Shown: positions 1 through 8,477 of the stretch, one piece after another | Numbering within the stretch: the first letter of the stretch is position 1 | Layout: every line of letters begins with the position of its first letter | Assembly (NCBI GenBank): GCA_022835495.1 | Contig: BQOK01000001.1 | Location: forward strand, 1,302,001 to 1,366,000 | Direction: 5' to 3' | DNA length: 64,000 nt | Source of the DNA: Oscillospiraceae bacterium | GTDB lineage: Bacteria > Bacillota > Clostridia > Oscillospirales > Ruminococcaceae | Made by a program: the position numbers and the translations under genes | Notes under the pieces: model-generated | Database searches by the model: none | The model's input: the letters and a program-made list of their open reading frames with translations, nothing else | What the model was told of the DNA's origin: nothing

Positions 1-1215
1 AATTCCATTGTGATCCAGGCCGAGAGCGGCAATGCGGTGGTGCAGGAAAACGGCGGGGTGCTGGTGGTGGACCAGCCCGAGCCGCAGGTAGCGGGGGAGA
101 TCAAGTACGCGGACACGCCCACCCTGATCCCCGGGGGAAGCGGTGGGCTCCCCGCCTGCGCGGCGCCGGAAGAAACGGCCACGCTGAAAGAGCTCGCCCG
201 GCTCCTGCCGGCCACCGCAAGAATGCGGGTGAACTGGCAGGGAAGCATGACGAGAACGGCAGACCAGCCGGTGGAGTGGGAGCTGGCGGCCGTGGAGGAG
301 GACCTGGCCGCCCGCCGCCGCACGGTGGCCGCCGGGCGCTATGTGGGGCCGCTGGCCGCTGCCGGGATGGAGGATGTAAGGGCCGAGGATTGCGGCCTGC
401 TGGCGGCGCCGCAGGCGCTGGTCGTGTTTCCCGTGGACGGGGCGGCGATCCGGCACGCGGACTTTCGGACGAACAACGGCAAAATAACGGTGGCCTATTT
501 CGATTTTTTTGCCGCGCCGGGGGTGGAGACCTCGCGGGTGCTGGTCTCGCAGGACGAGGGGGTAAGCTGGGCCCCCGCCGAGGAGGGAAGCGACCGACAC
601 CAAAAGCCCGACGCCGAAGGCATTTACGATCACACGGTCCTGCCCGCCGCGCTGACCGGCGAGCCCTGGTTTTTGGTGGAGCTTGTGTACCCGGATGGGA
701 GGCTTGTGCACACCGACGTGATCGCCTGTGACGCGGGGCAGGCAAGGCCGGTGGATTACATCGACGGCCACCGGGGCGGCGGCGAACCCCTTTTGCCCGG
801 GCCGCCCACAGCCACGCCGGGGCCGGCGCAAGAGGGCAGCGTGGGGAGCCTGCCTGCGGTCACGCAGAGCCCAACGCTCACGCCCCTTCCAAGCCGGATC
901 CCCGAACCGGGTTCCGCACCTGCCGGGACGGCCGCGCCCACACAGAGCCCAACGCCTGTGCCCGCGCCCACCGAACCCCCGGCAGATCCCATTGTACCGC
1001 AGGGCGTTGGGTCTGTACAGCCCCCGCAGGAGGGGCAGGGCCTCCCCGTGCCAGCACAGCCCGCCGTGCCCGCGCAGGCGGCGCCGGGCGGGCTTGCGCC
1101 GGCCGTGCAGGTGGCGCTGGGCTGCGCCGCCGTGGCGGTGGTGGGCGTGGGGGCGGCTGCCGCGCTGAACCCGGGCCTGCTGAAAAAATTGCTGCGCCTA
1201 TTCAAAAAGAAATAG
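1..1215 (+). CDS. C-terminal part of an anchored surface protein (5' end outside window)
   Basis: The reading frame is open from the first base, so the true start lies upstream; GTG at 10 is only an internal candidate. The first 255 residues look like globular extracellular sequence without a family I recognise. From about residue 255 to 350 the chain is rich in Pro, Thr, Ser and Ala with a recurring TQSPT motif, as in a cell-wall-spanning stalk. A hydrophobic helix (about 365-390) and a basic tail ending in KKK follow, so the protein is probably anchored in the membrane by its C-terminus. A strong terminator follows the stop. Function unknown. Confidence 0.7.
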   Translation, partial: NSIVIQAESGNAVVQENGGVLVVDQPEPQVAGEIKYADTPTLIPGGSGGLPACAAPEETATLKELARLLPATARMRVNWQGSMTRTADQPVEWELAAVEEDLAARRRTVAAGRYVGPLAAAGMEDVRAEDCGLLAAPQALVVFPVDGAAIRHADFRTNNGKITVAYFDFFAAPGVETSRVLVSQDEGVSWAPAEEGSDRHQKPDAEGIYDHTVLPAALTGEPWFLVELVYPDGRLVHTDVIACDAGQARPVDYIDGHRGGGEPLLPGPPTATPGPAQEGSVGSLPAVTQSPTLTPLPSRIPEPGSAPAGTAAPTQSPTPVPAPTEPPADPIVPQGVGSVQPPQEGQGLPVPAQPAVPAQAAPGGLAPAVQVALGCAAVAVVGVGAAAALNPGLLKKLLRLFKKK

Positions 1216-1225
1216 GATAATTCCC

Positions 1226-1262
1226 GGCCGGGGATGCAAGCTTGCATCCCCGGCCCTTTTGC
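1226..1262 (+). terminator. Intrinsic terminator after the surface protein
   Basis: A 30-base perfect palindrome (1226-1255, centred on AAGCTT) is followed by CTTTT, 10 bases after the TAG stop of the surface protein gene. Confidence 0.85.
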
Positions 1263-1286
1263 ATTTTGGGGAAGATGCGCGCTGAA

Positions 1287-1332
1287 AATTGATGATAAAT
1301 TGAAATTTCTCCCAGCTTTTCCATGCTATACT
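1287..1332 (+). promoter_or_regulatory. Activator-type promoter: 11-bp-spaced AATTGA repeats and extended -10
   Basis: AATTGA occurs at 1287-1292 and again at 1298-1303, exactly 11 bp apart, the usual geometry of OmpR/PhoB-family sites. An extended -10, TGC TATACT, lies at 1324-1332, 29 bp after the start of the second half-site. No recognisable -35 hexamer is present, as expected when a response regulator binds there. The same arrangement occurs at 20275-20320 and, with 10 bp more spacing, before the response regulator gene itself. Confidence 0.65.
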
Positions 1333-1397
1333 CGAAAAAGGGCGGCGTTTATGTGCCCGGGCGCGGCGGCGCCCGGCAGGAAAGGGGCGTGAAACGC

Positions 1398-2078
1398 ATG
1401 AGGTGGATCTCCGCTTGGGCGGATACGCTTTACAGCACGTTTGTGGCCGGCGGCGCATGGCTGAGCATCCTGCGGGGGCTTGGGGTAACGCTTGTTATCA
1501 CCGTGCTGGGGCTTTTGCTGGGGCTGGCGCTGGGGAGCGCGGTGTATTTTGCCCTGCGCTCCCGGCTTTGGCCGCTGCGGCTGGCGGGGCGCGGATATGT
1601 ATCCCTGGTGCGCGGCACCCCGGTGCTGCTGCTACTGATGTTTCTGTTCTATGTGGTCTTTGCACGCACCCGGGTGGACGCCATTGTGGTGGCGGTGCTT
1701 GCCTTTGGTTTGAACACCGCTGCCTACATTGCAAAGATCATCGAGTCCGCCGTGCAGGCGGTGGAGCCGGGCCAGGTGATGGCGGCCCGCACCATGGGCT
1801 TTACCGCAGGGGCGGCATTCCGGCTGGTGGCGGTGCCGCAAGCCGTGGTGTTTGCCCGCCCCATGCTGCAAAATCTGGCGGTGACCACGCTGCAGTGGAC
1901 CTCGGTGGTGGGCTACATCACCATCACCGACCTGACCCGGGTGACCAACAACATCGGGGCGCGGTCGGCAAAGCCGTTTCTGGTGCTGGGGGCAGGCATT
2001 GTGCTGTATCTGGCCCTCGCTTATCTCATCGGGCTGCTCTTCCGCGCGACCGAGCCCAAACGGAGGTGGCTTGAATGA
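1398..2078 (+). CDS. Polar amino acid ABC transporter permease (HisM/GlnP family)
   Basis: Inner-membrane permease of a polar amino acid importer; it forms the channel with the ATPase encoded next. 226 residues from ATG 1398, which follows AGGAAAGGGG; an earlier in-frame ATG at 1323 falls inside the promoter and is rejected. Several hydrophobic segments are visible, with the conserved segment [11 protein letters not shown] and the ATPase-contact loop [10 protein letters not shown]. The gene overlaps the ATPase gene by 4 bp (ATGA). It is the first gene of a permease-ATPase-binding protein operon, probably controlled by the repeat at 1287-1303. The solute cannot be told from sequence. Confidence 0.9.
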   Translation: MRWISAWADTLYSTFVAGGAWLSILRGLGVTLVITVLGLLLGLALGSAVYFALRSRLWPLRLAGRGYVSLVRGTPVLLLLMFLFYVVFARTRVDAIVVAVLAFGLNTAAYIAKIIESAVQAVEPGQVMAARTMGFTAGAAFRLVAVPQAVVFARPMLQNLAVTTLQWTSVVGYITITDLTRVTNNIGARSAKPFLVLGAGIVLYLALAYLIGLLFRATEPKRRWLE

Positions 2079-3172
2079 TCCGGACAGAAGGGGTGAGCAA
2101 GTCGTTCGGGGGCCTGCAGGTGCTGCGCGATGTGAACTGCGAGATCAGCACAGGGGAATGCGTGGCGGTGATCGGCCCCTCCGGCACGGGCAAAAGCGTG
2201 TTTCTCTCGCTTCTCAACGGGCTGAACCGGCCGGACGAGGGGCGGGTGCTCATTGGGGAAAACGAGCTCACCGCAAAGGGGGCCGACCTGAACCGCATCC
2301 GCCGGAAAATGGGCATGGTCTACCAGAATTTCAATCTGTTTTCCCACCTGACGGTGATGGAAAACATCACACTGGGCCCCTGCAAGCTCAACAAGCTGCC
2401 GCGGGCGGCGGCGGAAGAAAAGGCGCTGGGGCTGCTGCAGACGGTGAGCCTTGTGGACAAGGCCCACGCCTTCCCGCGCGAGCTATCGGGTGGGCAAAAG
2501 CAGCGCATCGCCATTGCCCGGGCCATGGCGATGGACCCGGAGGTGGTGCTGTTCGATGAGCCCACCAGCGCGCTGGACCCCACCATGGTGGGGGAGGTGC
2601 TGGCGGCAATCCGCTCGTTTTCCCGGCAGGGCGTGACCATGGTGGTGGTGACCCACGAGATGGAGTTTGCACGGGACGTGGCAGACCGGGTGTTCTTTAT
2701 GGCGGACGGGGGCATCTGCGAGGCGGGCACGCCGCAGGAGATCTTTGAGCACCCCAAAAAGGAGCGCACCGCCGCGTTCGTGAACCAGCTGCGCACCTTC
2801 CGCTGCGCCATTGCCTCCCATCACTTCGATCTGCTGGCCGAGCGCTCGCGCCTGGAGCTCATGGCGGCAAGGTACATCACCGACCGCAGGCGCGTTTCAC
2901 GCATGGCCCTTCTCTTTGAAGAACTCACCATGTACCTGCTGGGCGCCTGCTACCCGGGCGGCGCAGACCCCGCGCTGGAGGTCGCGTTTTCCTACAGCGG
3001 CAAAACGGGCGAGTGCGCCTTCACCGCCGTGTGCGGCGGTGTGCCGCTGCAAGGGCTGAAGGCACAGGGCGAGGAGCAGCAGATGCGGGAGCTTTTGCTG
3101 CAAAAGCTCTCGGCCCGGATCGAGGTAAGCCACGGGGAGGGCAAAAACCAAGTCACCGTGATCTGTGTTTAA
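2075..3172 (+). CDS. Amino acid ABC transporter ATPase with an extra C-terminal RsbW-like domain
   Basis: Energises the importer. 365 residues, about 120 longer than usual GlnQ/HisP proteins. The ATPase domain (1-240) is complete: Walker A GPSGTGKS (34-41), Q-loop Gln84, signature LSGGQ (137-141), Walker B VVLFDE (157-162), His194. The C-terminal part (about 250-365) does not resemble the NIL domain of MetN. It lines up by eye with RsbW-type GHKL kinases: FEELTMY (281-287) sits where RsbW has VEEIYVN, and an [13 protein letters not shown] stretch sits at the glycine box. The catalytic Asn is Tyr287 and the glycines are absent, so any kinase activity is probably lost. The ATPase at 16883-17974 has the same layout. 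Confidence 0.9.
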   Translation: MIRTEGVSKSFGGLQVLRDVNCEISTGECVAVIGPSGTGKSVFLSLLNGLNRPDEGRVLIGENELTAKGADLNRIRRKMGMVYQNFNLFSHLTVMENITLGPCKLNKLPRAAAEEKALGLLQTVSLVDKAHAFPRELSGGQKQRIAIARAMAMDPEVVLFDEPTSALDPTMVGEVLAAIRSFSRQGVTMVVVTHEMEFARDVADRVFFMADGGICEAGTPQEIFEHPKKERTAAFVNQLRTFRCAIASHHFDLLAERSRLELMAARYITDRRRVSRMALLFEELTMYLLGACYPGGADPALEVAFSYSGKTGECAFTAVCGGVPLQGLKAQGEEQQMRELLLQKLSARIEVSHGEGKNQVTVICV

Positions 3173-3223
3173 AATCCGGGGATCCCGGATGCCTGGAAAA
3201 ATAAAAAAGGAGTGAACCAAACC

Positions 3224-4075
3224 ATGAAAAAGATCGTATCACTGCTGCTCGCCCTCGCCCTTGCGGCAGGCCTCGCGGCCTGCGGCGGCAGCCCCGCGCC
3301 ATCTTCCGCGCCGGCTTCCGGCCCGGCTTCCCTGCCCGCCGCAAGTGCGCCGGGCGGCATTGAAGCGTTTGCCGACCTGGCGGGAAAAAACGTGGCGGTA
3401 AACAGCGTGCCCATATCGGCTGAGGAATTCAAGGCGTTTTATGCCAATGCGCATGGCATTGAATTTGCCAGCGTAAAGGTGACGCCCACCGTGCTTGAAA
3501 GCACCATGATGGTGCAGAACGGCCAGGTGGACGGAGCGATTACGCCGGTGGCGGCCACGGCCGAATACTTTGCCCGCCAGAACGCCGACCTGCGCGCCGT
3601 GATCAGCGATGTGCCCACCGATGTTGCCATTGCGCTGGACGCGGGCAACACCGGGCTGCAGAGCGAGCTGAACGGGGCCATCCGCACCCTGAAGGAGGAC
3701 GGGACCATTGATAAGCTGGCCGCCGCGTGGGTCGACAACGTGACCGACGAAAACCTGAAGGCTGAGCCACAGGAAAAAATTGAGGGAGCCGACACCCTGT
3801 ACATCGGCATCAGCGGCGATGTGGCGCCGCTGGATTATGTTTCGGCGGACGGCACGCCCGCAGGCTTCAACGTGGCGCTGATGAACGAGATCGGCAGGCT
3901 GCTGGGGAAAAACATTGAGTTTGTGGTGGTTTCGACCGACGCGAAGTTCAGCTCGATCCTTTCGGGCAAGATCGACGCGTTCTTTTGGCACATCTCGATC
4001 CTGCCCCTGCCGGAAACCATCGCTGTGACCGACAGCTACTACAGCACCTATATTTCCGCGCTGGTGAAACAGTAA
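3224..4075 (+). CDS. Lipoprotein amino acid-binding protein with swapped half-domain order
   Basis: Extracellular solute-binding lipoprotein of the operon. ATG 3224 is chosen over GTG 3212 because GGAG at 3209-3212 overlaps the GTG; it gives a signal peptide with lipobox LAAC and acylated Cys20. The two halves typical of family 3 binding proteins appear in reverse order. The usually C-terminal half comes first (DLAGKNVAVN to LKEDGTIDKLAAAWV, about 45-175). The usually N-terminal half follows (LYIGISGDVAPLDYVSADG to the end), where TPAGFNVALMNEIG is recognisable. This looks like a circular permutation, and the same order is seen in the fused transporter at 17971-20202. Confidence 0.85.
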   Translation: MKKIVSLLLALALAAGLAACGGSPAPSSAPASGPASLPAASAPGGIEAFADLAGKNVAVNSVPISAEEFKAFYANAHGIEFASVKVTPTVLESTMMVQNGQVDGAITPVAATAEYFARQNADLRAVISDVPTDVAIALDAGNTGLQSELNGAIRTLKEDGTIDKLAAAWVDNVTDENLKAEPQEKIEGADTLYIGISGDVAPLDYVSADGTPAGFNVALMNEIGRLLGKNIEFVVVSTDAKFSSILSGKIDAFFWHISILPLPETIAVTDSYYSTYISALVKQ

Positions 4076-4085
4076 GGCAGAACAG

Positions 4086-4122
4086 ATGCGGGGAGGCGGC
4101 CAAGCCGCCTCCCCGCATTTTT
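4086..4122 (+). terminator. Intrinsic terminator of the first ABC operon
   Basis: A 15-bp perfect stem (4086-4100 with 4104-4118) with a CAA loop and a run of T ends the ABC operon and separates it from the convergent regulator. Confidence 0.9.
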
Positions 4123-4135
4123 GGCCTGCGGCCGC

Positions 4136-4822
4136 TCAGCCCTGCGGGTCGAACAGATAGCCCTTGCCGCGCACCGTGCGGATATAGGTATGGTTTGGAG
4201 CCAGTTCCGCGAGCTTTTGGCGCACCTTGGCCACCGTGACCTGCAAACAGTGCAGCCCCTCCTGGATGGGGGCCTCCCACACGCCCGCGTACAGCTCCTC
4301 GTAAGAGAAGGTGCGGCCGGGGTGCAGGGCCAGAAAGCACAAAATGTCGAATTCCAGCCGGGAAAATTCCTTGCTGCGGCCCTCAAAGGAAACGGCGCGG
4401 TTGGAGAGGTCCAGCATGAGGGGGCCAAACTGGAGCAGGGGAGGCGGCACCGCGCTTTTGCTGCGCTGGATGCGAAGCCTCACACGAAGCTCCAGCTCGG
4501 CCAGCGAAAAGGGTTTGGTGACGTAATCGTCGCCGCCGATCGTGAGCCCCCGGAGGCGGTTCTCCTCTTCGGTATAGCCCGAGAGGAACACGATGGGCAG
4601 GCTGCTGCTTTTGCGCGCCTGCAGGCAGACCTGAAAGCCGTCCCGGTCGGGCAGGTCGATGTCCAGCACCATGCAGTCCAGCGGTGTTTGCCGCAGAAGC
4701 TCCAGGGCTTCGCGGGCGGTTCCGGCGCGGTAAACGAGATAGCCGCGGCTTGCAAAATACGCCTCGTTCGAGTCCAGCAGTTTTTGGTCGTCGTCCACCA
4801 GCAGCACACGATCCATCCGCAC
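4136..4822 (-). CDS. OmpR-family response regulator (orphan)
   Basis: DNA-binding response regulator, 228 residues. The receiver domain (1-120) keeps the acidic pocket VDDD (9-12), phospho-acceptor Asp54 (MVLD), Ser81 and Lys103 (VTKPF). The C-terminal winged helix covers about 130-225. The start is GTG 4822, five bases after GGGGG; ATG 4816 is possible. No histidine kinase gene lies nearby, so its partner is encoded elsewhere. Its own promoter carries the same 11-bp-spaced AATTGA repeat as the promoters of the ABC operon and cstA. The inferred job is control of amino acid or peptide/pyruvate uptake plus autoregulation. Confidence 0.92.
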   Translation of the reverse strand: MRMDRVLLVDDDQKLLDSNEAYFASRGYLVYRAGTAREALELLRQTPLDCMVLDIDLPDRDGFQVCLQARKSSSLPIVFLSGYTEEENRLRGLTIGGDDYVTKPFSLAELELRVRLRIQRSKSAVPPPLLQFGPLMLDLSNRAVSFEGRSKEFSRLEFDILCFLALHPGRTFSYEELYAGVWEAPIQEGLHCLQVTVAKVRQKLAELAPNHTYIRTVRGKGYLFDPQG

Positions 4823-4845
4823 TTCGCCCCCTTTCGGTTTTTTTC

Positions 4846-4901
4846 ATTATAACATGGTTTGCCGGCCGCACCCCAGAGCGTTCTTCAATTTTTCGTCAAT
4901 T
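4846..4901 (-). promoter_or_regulatory. Autoregulated promoter of the response regulator
   Basis: On the minus strand AATTGA lies at 4901-4896 and 4890-4885, 11 bp apart. An extended -10, TGT TATAAT, lies at 4854-4846. The repeat is 39 bp from the -10, one helical turn further than in the two other copies. Confidence 0.6.
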
Positions 4902-4935
4902 TCCCTCTGCCTGCGACCGAAAGAGGGGCGGGCGA

Positions 4936-4944
4936 TGCTATAAT
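4936..4944 (+). promoter_or_regulatory. Extended -10 promoter of the partner-switching operon
   Basis: TGC TATAAT at 4936-4944 has no clear -35. It lies about 107 bp upstream of the STAS gene and is divergent from the response regulator promoter, so the repeat at 4885-4901 could influence both directions. Confidence 0.5.
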
Positions 4945-5050
4945 ATCCTCGTTGTAAATCCGCGTGTTTCCCAGTGCCGGAGGCGTTTGCGGCGGCGGGC
5001 CGCGCGCGGCTTGGGCGCATGCAAAATCTTATTATTTGGAGGAAAATACC

Positions 5051-5347
5051 ATGACCATTACCCGGACCAAAAATGAAACCAGCCTGACCCTGGCCCTTGA
5101 AGGGCGCCTTGACACCACGACCGCACCCCAGCTGGAAGCAGAACTGAAAGAGTGCCTTGCGGGCGTGACCAGCCTGACGCTGGACATGCAGCAGCTGGCT
5201 TACCTGTCGTCTGCGGGGCTGCGGGTGATTTTGGCGGCCCAAAAGCAGATGAACAAACAGGGGAAAATGGTCATCAAAAATGTGTGCGACACCATTATGG
5301 AGGTGTTTGAGGTCACCGGTTTTACGGATATTTTGACCATCGAGTGA
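5051..5347 (+). CDS. STAS-domain anti-anti-sigma factor (RsbV/SpoIIAA type)
   Basis: Antagonist protein of a partner-switching pathway: unphosphorylated it binds an RsbW-type kinase, phosphorylated it lets go. 98 residues from ATG 5051, after GGAGG. The conserved segment YLSSAGLRVIL (51-61) places the phospho-acceptor at Ser54, aligned with Ser58 of Bacillus subtilis SpoIIAA. It is the first gene of a closely spaced series that includes two RsbW-type kinase domains (6749-8464 and 10433-10843) and a PP2C phosphatase (8478-10436), the enzymes expected to phosphorylate and dephosphorylate it. No sigma factor gene is nearby. Confidence 0.9.
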   Translation: MTITRTKNETSLTLALEGRLDTTTAPQLEAELKECLAGVTSLTLDMQQLAYLSSAGLRVILAAQKQMNKQGKMVIKNVCDTIMEVFEVTGFTDILTIE

Positions 5348-5429
5348 CCCAAAACAGCCAACGGCCGTTTTTGGCCCTATGCCCGGCGGCCCGGCCGGGG
5401 CAAAATGTGGAGCAGAGGGGGAAAACAGA

Positions 5430-6746
5430 ATGGACCGGCCTACGATGCCCTTGCTGGAAGCGTTGATTTCCGAGTGCGGGCGCGCCGACGACACGGTGGT
5501 GCTTCACATCAACCACTGCATGGAAAATTCGTTCTACTTTAATCAGCAGCTGCGGCGCGTGTTTCACGACGCGGTGCTGATCGCGGTGCCGTACAACGAC
5601 CGGGGCGTGCCGGCTGCGCCGGGCTGCCCGGTGTACCACGGCGTGCGCCGGCCACAGGGGTACCAGCTCCTGCGCAGCGGAACGCCCCTGGAAAACGTGG
5701 GACCGGATTTTCCGGGCGCGGTGCGGCGCATGATCGCGCTGGCGCTGGAAAATGAGATACAGCGCTGGGTGAGCGAGGGCAAGCGGGTGCTGATCCTGGA
5801 GGATGGGGGCTACCATTACCCCGTGTTGGAAAAATTTCTTGCACTGCCCGGCTGGCGGGAGGCGGTGGTGGGCGCTGTTGAACAGACCACCGCGGGCACC
5901 CGGGCCTCCTGCCGGGAGGGGCTGGCCTATCCGGTGGCCAGTGTGGCGCGCTCGGCCTACAAAACGCGCATTGAAGCGTATTTTGTGGCCAACCGGGTGG
6001 TGGACGAGCTGCGCCGGATGCTGCATGCCATTGACGAATTCGTTGATTTTCACGATGTGTTGCTGCTGGGTTACGGCATTATTGGGAGAAGCGTGGCCGG
6101 AAGCCTGCGGCCTTATCAGGTGCGGCTGTTCGCCCGCGATACGGACGAGGCGGTGCAGCGCACGGCCTGCCAGGAAGGCTGCCTTGCATGGAACGGCGTG
6201 TTCCGCGAGGGGATGCTGGTGCTGGGCAACGTGGGCAAGCCTTCGTTTTCCATGCAGATGCTGCAAGCGTTTTTGCAGGGCGGGGCGCGGCGCATCTACC
6301 TGGCGAGCTCCTCGTCAAAGCAGGAGGAATTCAAGGAAATTTTTGGCGCGCTGCAGCAGGCGGAGCGGGTGCGGTGCGCCCAGACCGACTGCTACCGCTT
6401 TGCCGGGGGCAAGGAGCTGGTCCTGTTGGCCGAGGGCTTTCCGCTGAATTTTTACGACCGGGAGGCCGACAGCCTGACCTACGACATGATCGACCCAGTT
6501 TTTTCTGAGATGCTGCTGGCGGCCATGTACCTGCGGGACCACCGGGGCAGCCTGCCCAGCCGCACCTACCTTTTCGGTATGGATCAGGCGCTGGGCGGAG
6601 CGCGGGCCGAGCAGGCGCTGCTGGCACGCTGGATGGAGCTCAACCATTTCGATTTTAACGCAGACACGTTTAACCTGCATCCGCAGGAGGAGCGCCTTCG
6701 GCAAACGGTGTTTTGCCGGCAGCCGGGCGCCGGAAGGGTGGATTAA
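5430..6746 (+). CDS. Divergent S-adenosylhomocysteine hydrolase-like NAD-binding protein
   Basis: 438 residues from ATG 5430, behind AGAGGGGG. Landmarks of adenosylhomocysteinase are recognisable in order: ILEDGG (122-127), VEQTTAGT (150-157) and the NAD-binding loop GYGIIG (214-219). The catalytic segment normally reading K-[ST]-x-[FY]-D-N is KTRIEA here (Lys178 onward): the lysine is kept, Asp is Glu, and the Asn is Ala. A standard hydrolase reaction is therefore doubtful; a related nucleoside-binding or sensory role is possible. Its stop is 2 bp before the MATE-kinase fusion and it follows the STAS gene, which ties it to the switching module. Function unproven. Confidence 0.65.
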   Translation: MDRPTMPLLEALISECGRADDTVVLHINHCMENSFYFNQQLRRVFHDAVLIAVPYNDRGVPAAPGCPVYHGVRRPQGYQLLRSGTPLENVGPDFPGAVRRMIALALENEIQRWVSEGKRVLILEDGGYHYPVLEKFLALPGWREAVVGAVEQTTAGTRASCREGLAYPVASVARSAYKTRIEAYFVANRVVDELRRMLHAIDEFVDFHDVLLLGYGIIGRSVAGSLRPYQVRLFARDTDEAVQRTACQEGCLAWNGVFREGMLVLGNVGKPSFSMQMLQAFLQGGARRIYLASSSSKQEEFKEIFGALQQAERVRCAQTDCYRFAGGKELVLLAEGFPLNFYDREADSLTYDMIDPVFSEMLLAAMYLRDHRGSLPSRTYLFGMDQALGGARAEQALLARWMELNHFDFNADTFNLHPQEERLRQTVFCRQPGAGRVD

Positions 6747-6748
6747 CA

Positions 6749-8464
6749 GTGACATACGACGGCATCGTGCGGGGCACCTACCGCAAGTTCTTCATTCCCA
6801 CCGCGATTTCCACCATGAGCATCGCGGTGATGAACCTGCTCAACATTTTGTTCGCGGGCCTGTTTTTTGGAAACGGCGGCAGCTATGTGGTGGGCCTCGC
6901 CCTGCCCGTGGTCATCTTTTCCAGCATCATCACCTACTTTTTCGGCGTGGGGGGCGGCATTGCCATCTCCATCCGCCAGGGCAGGGGCGACCGCAGGGAG
7001 GCCGGCGGGCTGTTCACTGCCGCGGTGACCGGCACTGTGGTGCTGGGGGTGGCCGCCGCGGTGCTGGGCGGGCTGGGGGCCGGCCTGCTGCTGCCGGTGC
7101 TGGGCGCAAAAACAGCGGCGCAGCAGGCGCTGGCCGGCGGGTATCTGCGCATCCTGTTTTTGGGCATGCCCGGCGTGCTGCTGTGCGGCGTGCTGAACGT
7201 GATTCTGCGCAACGACAACCAGCCCAAGCTGGCGATGGCGGGCACGCTGGTTTCCATCCTGTCGAATCTGGCGCTGCTGGGGCTTTTCATCGGTGTGCTG
7301 CGGCTGCCCGTTTGGTGCATTGCACTGGCCACCGTGCTTTCAAACACGCTCTGCGCGCTGGTGTATCTGGGCTATTTCTTCTTTGGAAAATCGACCCTTA
7401 AATTCCAGCGGGTACCCTTCTGTGCCTGCATCCGTGAGATCGCGCAGCCCGGCTTTGCGGGCAGCATGATCTTTTTAACCCAGACCATTCTCACAGTCGT
7501 GATCAACAACATCCTGCTGGCCGTGGGCGGCGCGGCGGGCATTGCCGCCTACGGTGTGGTGAAGTACGTCATCACCTTTATCTACGCGGTGTACGACAGC
7601 ATCAACGATTCCGCACAGCCCATGTTCAGCGTTTATTACGGCGAGCGGGATCAAAACAGCATCCGGCTGACCGCGAAGACCGCCGGGCGTTTTTTGCTGG
7701 CGGGGGTGGCCGCGCTGTGCGCCGGGCTGTGGCTGCTGGCACCGCTGTTTTCACGGCTGTTCAGCCTGGAGGTCACGGGCGCGGTGCGCACGATCGGCGC
7801 GGCGTGCCTGTTTTCCGGCGCGGTGGCGTTTTTGAACAGCGTTTACCGGGCCACGGGCAGGGCGTGGCTTTCGCTGGTCTTTACGGCGCTGGACAATCTG
7901 GCGCTGCCCGTGGTGCTGATCTATGCCCTTACCTATGGGCTGGGGATGGGGGTGACAGGCGTGTGGCTGGCGCTGGCGCTGGCCGAGCTGCTGACCCTCG
8001 CCCTTATGGTGCTCACCGCGCGGGGCAACCTGCTGCGGCTGGGCGGTATGGACACGCCGCCGGAAAAGGTGTATCAGACGCTGATCCTCAACGATGAGGC
8101 CAACATCGTGGCCATCAACGAGGAGATCCAGGCTTTTTGCCGGCGCAACGGCATCGATGAAAAAAAACAGTATTACATCCTTTTGTGCCTGGAGGAGATC
8201 GCGGTCAACATCATTCATTACGGCTTCCGGGACGGCAGGGAACACTACATCGACATCCGCATCGTGGCGGGGGAGAACGTGCTGCTGAACATCCGCGACG
8301 ACGCCATCCAGTTTGACCCCACCGCAAAGGTGGACGCCGACGTGACCTCCAGCGCGGAGGAGCGGGACATCGGCGGCCTGGGCATTTATCTGGTGAAAAA
8401 GGTGGCGAAAGAGTTCAGCTACAAGCGCGTGATCGGGTTCAACAATCTTCATATCGTGCTGTAA
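6749..8464 (+). CDS. MATE-family transporter fused to an RsbW-type kinase domain
   Basis: 571 residues; GTG 6749 follows GGAAGGGTGG and sits 2 bp after the upstream stop. Residues 1-430 are a multi-span MATE/MOP transporter, with the start segment FFIPTAISTMSIAVMN and two similar halves. Residues 434-571 are a complete GHKL anti-sigma kinase domain: the N-box EEIAVNIIHYGF (about 482-493, with the metal-binding Asn), IRDDAIQFDP, and the glycine box IGGLGIYLVKK (about 541-551). The kinase domain is expected in the cytoplasm, where it could bind and phosphorylate the STAS protein encoded at 5051. Whether it gates transport or the transporter reports to the kinase is unknown. Confidence 0.85.
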   Translation: MTYDGIVRGTYRKFFIPTAISTMSIAVMNLLNILFAGLFFGNGGSYVVGLALPVVIFSSIITYFFGVGGGIAISIRQGRGDRREAGGLFTAAVTGTVVLGVAAAVLGGLGAGLLLPVLGAKTAAQQALAGGYLRILFLGMPGVLLCGVLNVILRNDNQPKLAMAGTLVSILSNLALLGLFIGVLRLPVWCIALATVLSNTLCALVYLGYFFFGKSTLKFQRVPFCACIREIAQPGFAGSMIFLTQTILTVVINNILLAVGGAAGIAAYGVVKYVITFIYAVYDSINDSAQPMFSVYYGERDQNSIRLTAKTAGRFLLAGVAALCAGLWLLAPLFSRLFSLEVTGAVRTIGAACLFSGAVAFLNSVYRATGRAWLSLVFTALDNLALPVVLIYALTYGLGMGVTGVWLALALAELLTLALMVLTARGNLLRLGGMDTPPEKVYQTLILNDEANIVAINEEIQAFCRRNGIDEKKQYYILLCLEEIAVNIIHYGFRDGREHYIDIRIVAGENVLLNIRDDAIQFDPTAKVDADVTSSAEERDIGGLGIYLVKKVAKEFSYKRVIGFNNLHIVL

Positions 8465-8477
8465 GGAGGCCAGAACT

